Of a stretch of DNA of 64,000 nucleotides, positions 61,513 to 64,000 are shown one piece after another (position 1 is the first letter of the stretch; the number at the start of each line of letters is the position of its first letter). A program made the position numbers and the translations under genes. The notes under the pieces were generated by a model. It did no database searches. It saw only the letters and a program-made list of their open reading frames with translations, and had not been told where the DNA came from. This DNA comes from an uncultured Selenomonas sp. (GTDB lineage Bacteria; Bacillota; Negativicutes; Selenomonadales; Selenomonadaceae): assembly GCA_934202005.1 (NCBI GenBank), contig CAKPXP010000004.1:62001-126000 (forward strand). The letters are read 5' to 3'.

Positions 61513-62919
61513 ATGTTTCATTGGAATGGAAGGGGGGATCGCCCCGCACTGCTGACGGAGAAGGATGTCTGGAGCTATGAGAGGCTGACTGAGGAAGCAG
61601 ATGGAATTGCAGCGTATGTCGGCAGGCGCTGCCTTGTTTTCCTTTTAGCGGAGAACGTCCCCGAGGCGATCGCCGGGTATGTCGGGTTCCTTTCGCATGG
61701 CGTGGTTCCGGTGATGGTGGACGCGGCGCTTGACGCGGAGCTTTTGGCGGGGCTCGTTGCGCGGTATCGCCCTTCCTTTGTCTGGATGCCGCGGGAGCGG
61801 CGCGGGGAGTTCCCTGAGGCGGCGGAGGCGTTTTCTCTCGGCGGGTATGTACTGCTTGACCGCAGGGAGAGGGCGCCGTTCCCGTTGGCTCCGGAGCTTG
61901 CGCTGCTCATGACGACTTCCGGCTCGACGGGGAGTCCGAAGCTCGTCCGGCAGAGCTACGAGAATCTCCGGGCGAATACAGCGTCGATCATCGAGTATCT
62001 CCAGATGGACGCGAGTGAGCGGGCGATTACGAGTCTGCCGCTGCATTATGTTTATGGGCTCTCCATCCTGAATACGCATCTTGCTGTTGGCGCTTCGGTC
62101 GTCGTGACACGGGAGACGCTGTTCTCTCGCGATTTTTGGCAGCTGATGCGGGAGCGGGAGGTCACTTCGCTCGGCGGCGTGCCCTATACGTATGTGATGC
62201 TGAAGCGGCTCCGCTTTTCCCGCATGGAGCTCCCGGCGCTCCGGACGCTGACACAGGCCGGAGGAAAACTGGATCCGGAGCTCCACGCGGCGTTCGCGCA
62301 GGACTGCACGGCGAAGGGACGGCGGTTTTTCGTGATGTATGGCGCTGCCGAGGCGACGGCGCGCATGGGCTATCTGCCTGCGGAGCTCGCGCTCTCTCAT
62401 GCGGGGGCGATGGGGCGGGTGATCCCTGGAGGACGCTTCGAGCTGGTGGATGCGGAGGGACGCGTCATCCAGCAGCCGGGAGAGAGCGGCGAGCTTGTTT
62501 ATTACGGGGCGAATGTGACGCTCGGCTACGCGACGAGCGGAGCGGATCTCATCAAGGGGGACGAGCGCCATGGCCGCTATGCCACGGGAGATGTCGCGCG
62601 GTGCGATGCTGACGGCATCTATACGATCGTCGGGCGCAAGAAACGTTTTCTGAAGCTGTTCGGCAAGCGGACGAATCTCGAAGAGGTGGAGCATTTGCTG
62701 CGGCAGAGGTTCGGCGGCGAGGTCGCCTGCGCTGGTGTCGATGATCACCTGTATGCTTTTGTGACGGATGAGACGGTGCTGCCGGAGGTTGTGCCGTACT
62801 TGAGCGGGAAGCTTGGGCTGCATCCTTCGGCGTTCCGGGCGCGGCAGATCGCGGCGATTCCGAAGAATGCGGCGGGGAAGACGGTGTATCGGGAGTTGGA
62901 GCAGTATTATGACGTATGA
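61513..62919 (+). CDS. AMP-forming acyl/aryl ligase (ANL superfamily)
   Basis: ATG 61513 follows AAGGGGG; an earlier start inside the transketolase gene is rejected. The 468-residue product has the adenylation P-loop LLMTTSGSTGSPKLVRQS (about 138-155), VMYGAAEATARMGYL, YATGDVARCDADGIYTIVGR and the C-terminal catalytic Lys in KNAAGKTVYREL. It is shorter than typical acyl-CoA synthetases, as for ACP- or carrier-loading ligases. I infer that it loads an acid onto the ACP at 59428. Confidence 0.9.
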   Translation: MFHWNGRGDRPALLTEKDVWSYERLTEEADGIAAYVGRRCLVFLLAENVPEAIAGYVGFLSHGVVPVMVDAALDAELLAGLVARYRPSFVWMPRERRGEFPEAAEAFSLGGYVLLDRRERAPFPLAPELALLMTTSGSTGSPKLVRQSYENLRANTASIIEYLQMDASERAITSLPLHYVYGLSILNTHLAVGASVVVTRETLFSRDFWQLMREREVTSLGGVPYTYVMLKRLRFSRMELPALRTLTQAGGKLDPELHAAFAQDCTAKGRRFFVMYGAAEATARMGYLPAELALSHAGAMGRVIPGGRFELVDAEGRVIQQPGESGELVYYGANVTLGYATSGADLIKGDERHGRYATGDVARCDADGIYTIVGRKKRFLKLFGKRTNLEEVEHLLRQRFGGEVACAGVDDHLYAFVTDETVLPEVVPYLSGKLGLHPSAFRARQIAAIPKNAAGKTVYRELEQYYDV

Positions 62920-63988
62920 GGAAATCCTTCAGCTGCCGCCGTATGGCGTAGCACATGATGAGAAGCGGGCCTTGCTCACGCGCGAGCTCTTGCGCCTGAC
63001 GCGGCAGCACGAGGAGCGATGCGCGCCGTACGCGCGGATGCTCAGGACGCTCGGCTTTGACGCGTCGCGGGTGGAGAGCTATGAGGAGCTGCCATTCTTG
63101 CCGGTGCGCCTGTTCAAGGAGATGACGCTGAAAAGCATCCCTGATGAGGAGGTCTTCAAGACGATGACGTCGTCGGGGACTTCGGGGCAGGCGGTCTCGC
63201 GAATTTATCTCGACCGCGCGACGGCGGCGCGCCAGCAGAAGACGCTGGTGCGGCTGGTGGAGAGCGTGACGGGGAAGAGCCGCCTGCCGATGCTCATCAT
63301 CGATTGTCCGTCAGTGGTGAAGAATCGCGCGATGTTTTCCGCGCGCGGGGCGGGGATTCTGGGCTTTTCCATCTTCGGGCGGAAGAAGCTTTATGCGCTC
63401 GACGATGAGATGCATCTGCGCTTGGAGGAGGTTCGCGCGTTCCTGGAGGAGCATGCGGGGGAGACGGTCTTGATGTTCGGCTTTACCTTCATGGTCTGGC
63501 AGCATTTTTACCGGGCGCTCAGGGAGGCCGGAGTACATCTGCCGCTGGAGTATGCGGTGCTCATCCACGGCGGCGGCTGGAAGAAGCTCGCGGCGGAGGC
63601 CGTTTCGAGGGAGGCGTTCCGCGCGGGACTGCGGGAGGTCTGCGGCGTGTCGCGCGTGGTGGATTATTACGGCATGGTCGAGCAGACGGGGTGCATCTAT
63701 CTGGAGTGCGAGGCGGGGCATCTGCACGCGAGTACGTACTCGGATGTCATTCTGCGGCGGCCGGGGGATCTCTCAGTCGCCGATGTGGGGGAGCGGGGCA
63801 TCATCGAGGTGGTGTCCCTGCTGCCGGAGTCGTATCCGGGGCATGTGCTGCTGACGGAGGACGAGGGTGTCCTGCTCGGCGAGGATGACTGTCCTTGCGG
63901 GCGCAAGGGAAAGTATTTCCAGGTGCTGGGACGGCTCAGGAACGCGGAGCTCAGGGGGTGCAGTGATACGTATGCAGCAAAGTTCTGA
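62909..63988 (+). CDS. LuxE-like acyl-protein synthetase
   Basis: The start is ATG 62909, overlapping the ligase end by 11 nt. The 359-residue product has the LuxE/ANL-type motif TMTSSGTSGQAVSRIYLD (about 88-105), then FGFTFMVWQHFY, VLIHGGGWKK, VVDYYGMVEQTGCIYLECE and a Cys-containing DDCPCGRKGKYFQVLGR. LuxE activates a fatty acid as acyl-AMP and passes it to the LuxC reductase, which gives the aldehyde. It is the last complete gene, and a LuxC partner would be expected just beyond the window. Confidence 0.9.
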   Translation: MTYEEILQLPPYGVAHDEKRALLTRELLRLTRQHEERCAPYARMLRTLGFDASRVESYEELPFLPVRLFKEMTLKSIPDEEVFKTMTSSGTSGQAVSRIYLDRATAARQQKTLVRLVESVTGKSRLPMLIIDCPSVVKNRAMFSARGAGILGFSIFGRKKLYALDDEMHLRLEEVRAFLEEHAGETVLMFGFTFMVWQHFYRALREAGVHLPLEYAVLIHGGGWKKLAAEAVSREAFRAGLREVCGVSRVVDYYGMVEQTGCIYLECEAGHLHASTYSDVILRRPGDLSVADVGERGIIEVVSLLPESYPGHVLLTEDEGVLLGEDDCPCGRKGKYFQVLGRLRNAELRGCSDTYAAKF

Positions 63989-64000
63989 TGTGGAGTATGT
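63972..64000 (+). CDS. Start of a further gene (3' truncated by window edge)
   Basis: ATG 63972 opens a frame reading MQQSSDVEYV to the edge, inside the end of the LuxE-like gene. ATG 63988 (overlapping TGATG) is an alternative start in another frame. By family context a LuxC-like acyl reductase is expected, but nothing diagnostic is visible. Confidence 0.35.

Noticed and set aside
1..64000. tRNA, rRNA, CRISPR array or prophage
   Set aside because: I saw no cloverleaf-like sequences, no regularly spaced repeats with unique spacers and no phage structural genes.

Overview
The window looks like a Selenomonas-type bacterium (Negativicutes, the LPS-bearing diderm Firmicutes). It combines outer-membrane machinery (TamB, BamA, Skp/OmpH proteins, LpxD, LpxL) with Firmicute-style ribosome-binding sites, frequent TTG/GTG starts, a Gram-positive-style flagellin leader and a CstA of the short type. 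This assignment is inference from gene content; no rRNA or tRNA gene is visible.

1-14.8 kb is an outer-membrane biogenesis block, all on the + strand: the tail of an Ala/Lys-rich protein, tamB, a sigma-70 family factor, a membrane-anchored Pro/Ala-rich protein, bamA, a predicted outer-membrane protein of unknown function, three consecutive OmpH/Skp-like genes anchored in three different ways, lpxD and an lpxL-type acyltransferase. Promoters are readable before bamA and before the first ompH. 14.5-25.4 kb is mixed: a small membrane protein (-), an AcoR-like regulator lacking the GAFTGA loop, trmB, an FtsW/RodA protein, a metallophosphoesterase, a SPINDLY-type GT41 transferase, a methyltransferase-like protein, a TSUP permease (-) and cstA.

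26-54.4 kb is a flagellin glycosylation-type island. It holds a Rpn-type PD-(D/E)XK gene, flagellin with a sigma-28-like promoter and a three-hairpin leader, and then a long run of very large glycosyltransferases. Including the gene at 20.2 kb, the window has five proteins with six GT41-like domains. There are also several GT2 domains, three Glyco_tranf_2_5-like domains and a DUF5672-DUF4422 fusion. One glycosyltransferase gene is broken by a frameshift, and an AT-richer FkbM methyltransferase gene has been inserted. A giant palindromic element occurs twice, in opposite orientation, at 37.77 and 52.53 kb. An XRE regulator fused to a degenerate RmlA-like nucleotidyltransferase domain lies near the end.

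54.6-64 kb is a tightly packed, translationally coupled biosynthetic operon: NeuD-like acyltransferase, FabZ-like hotdog protein, FabG-like SDR, two complete split transketolases, a radical SAM enzyme, an acyl carrier protein, an AMP-forming ligase, a LuxE-like acyl-protein synthetase and the first codons of another gene. The set suggests that an ACP-bound acyl chain is activated, reduced and extended by two-carbon ketol transfer to make an unusual acyl-sugar, plausibly for flagellin or surface glycans. That pathway is a hypothesis and is the most novel candidate system here.
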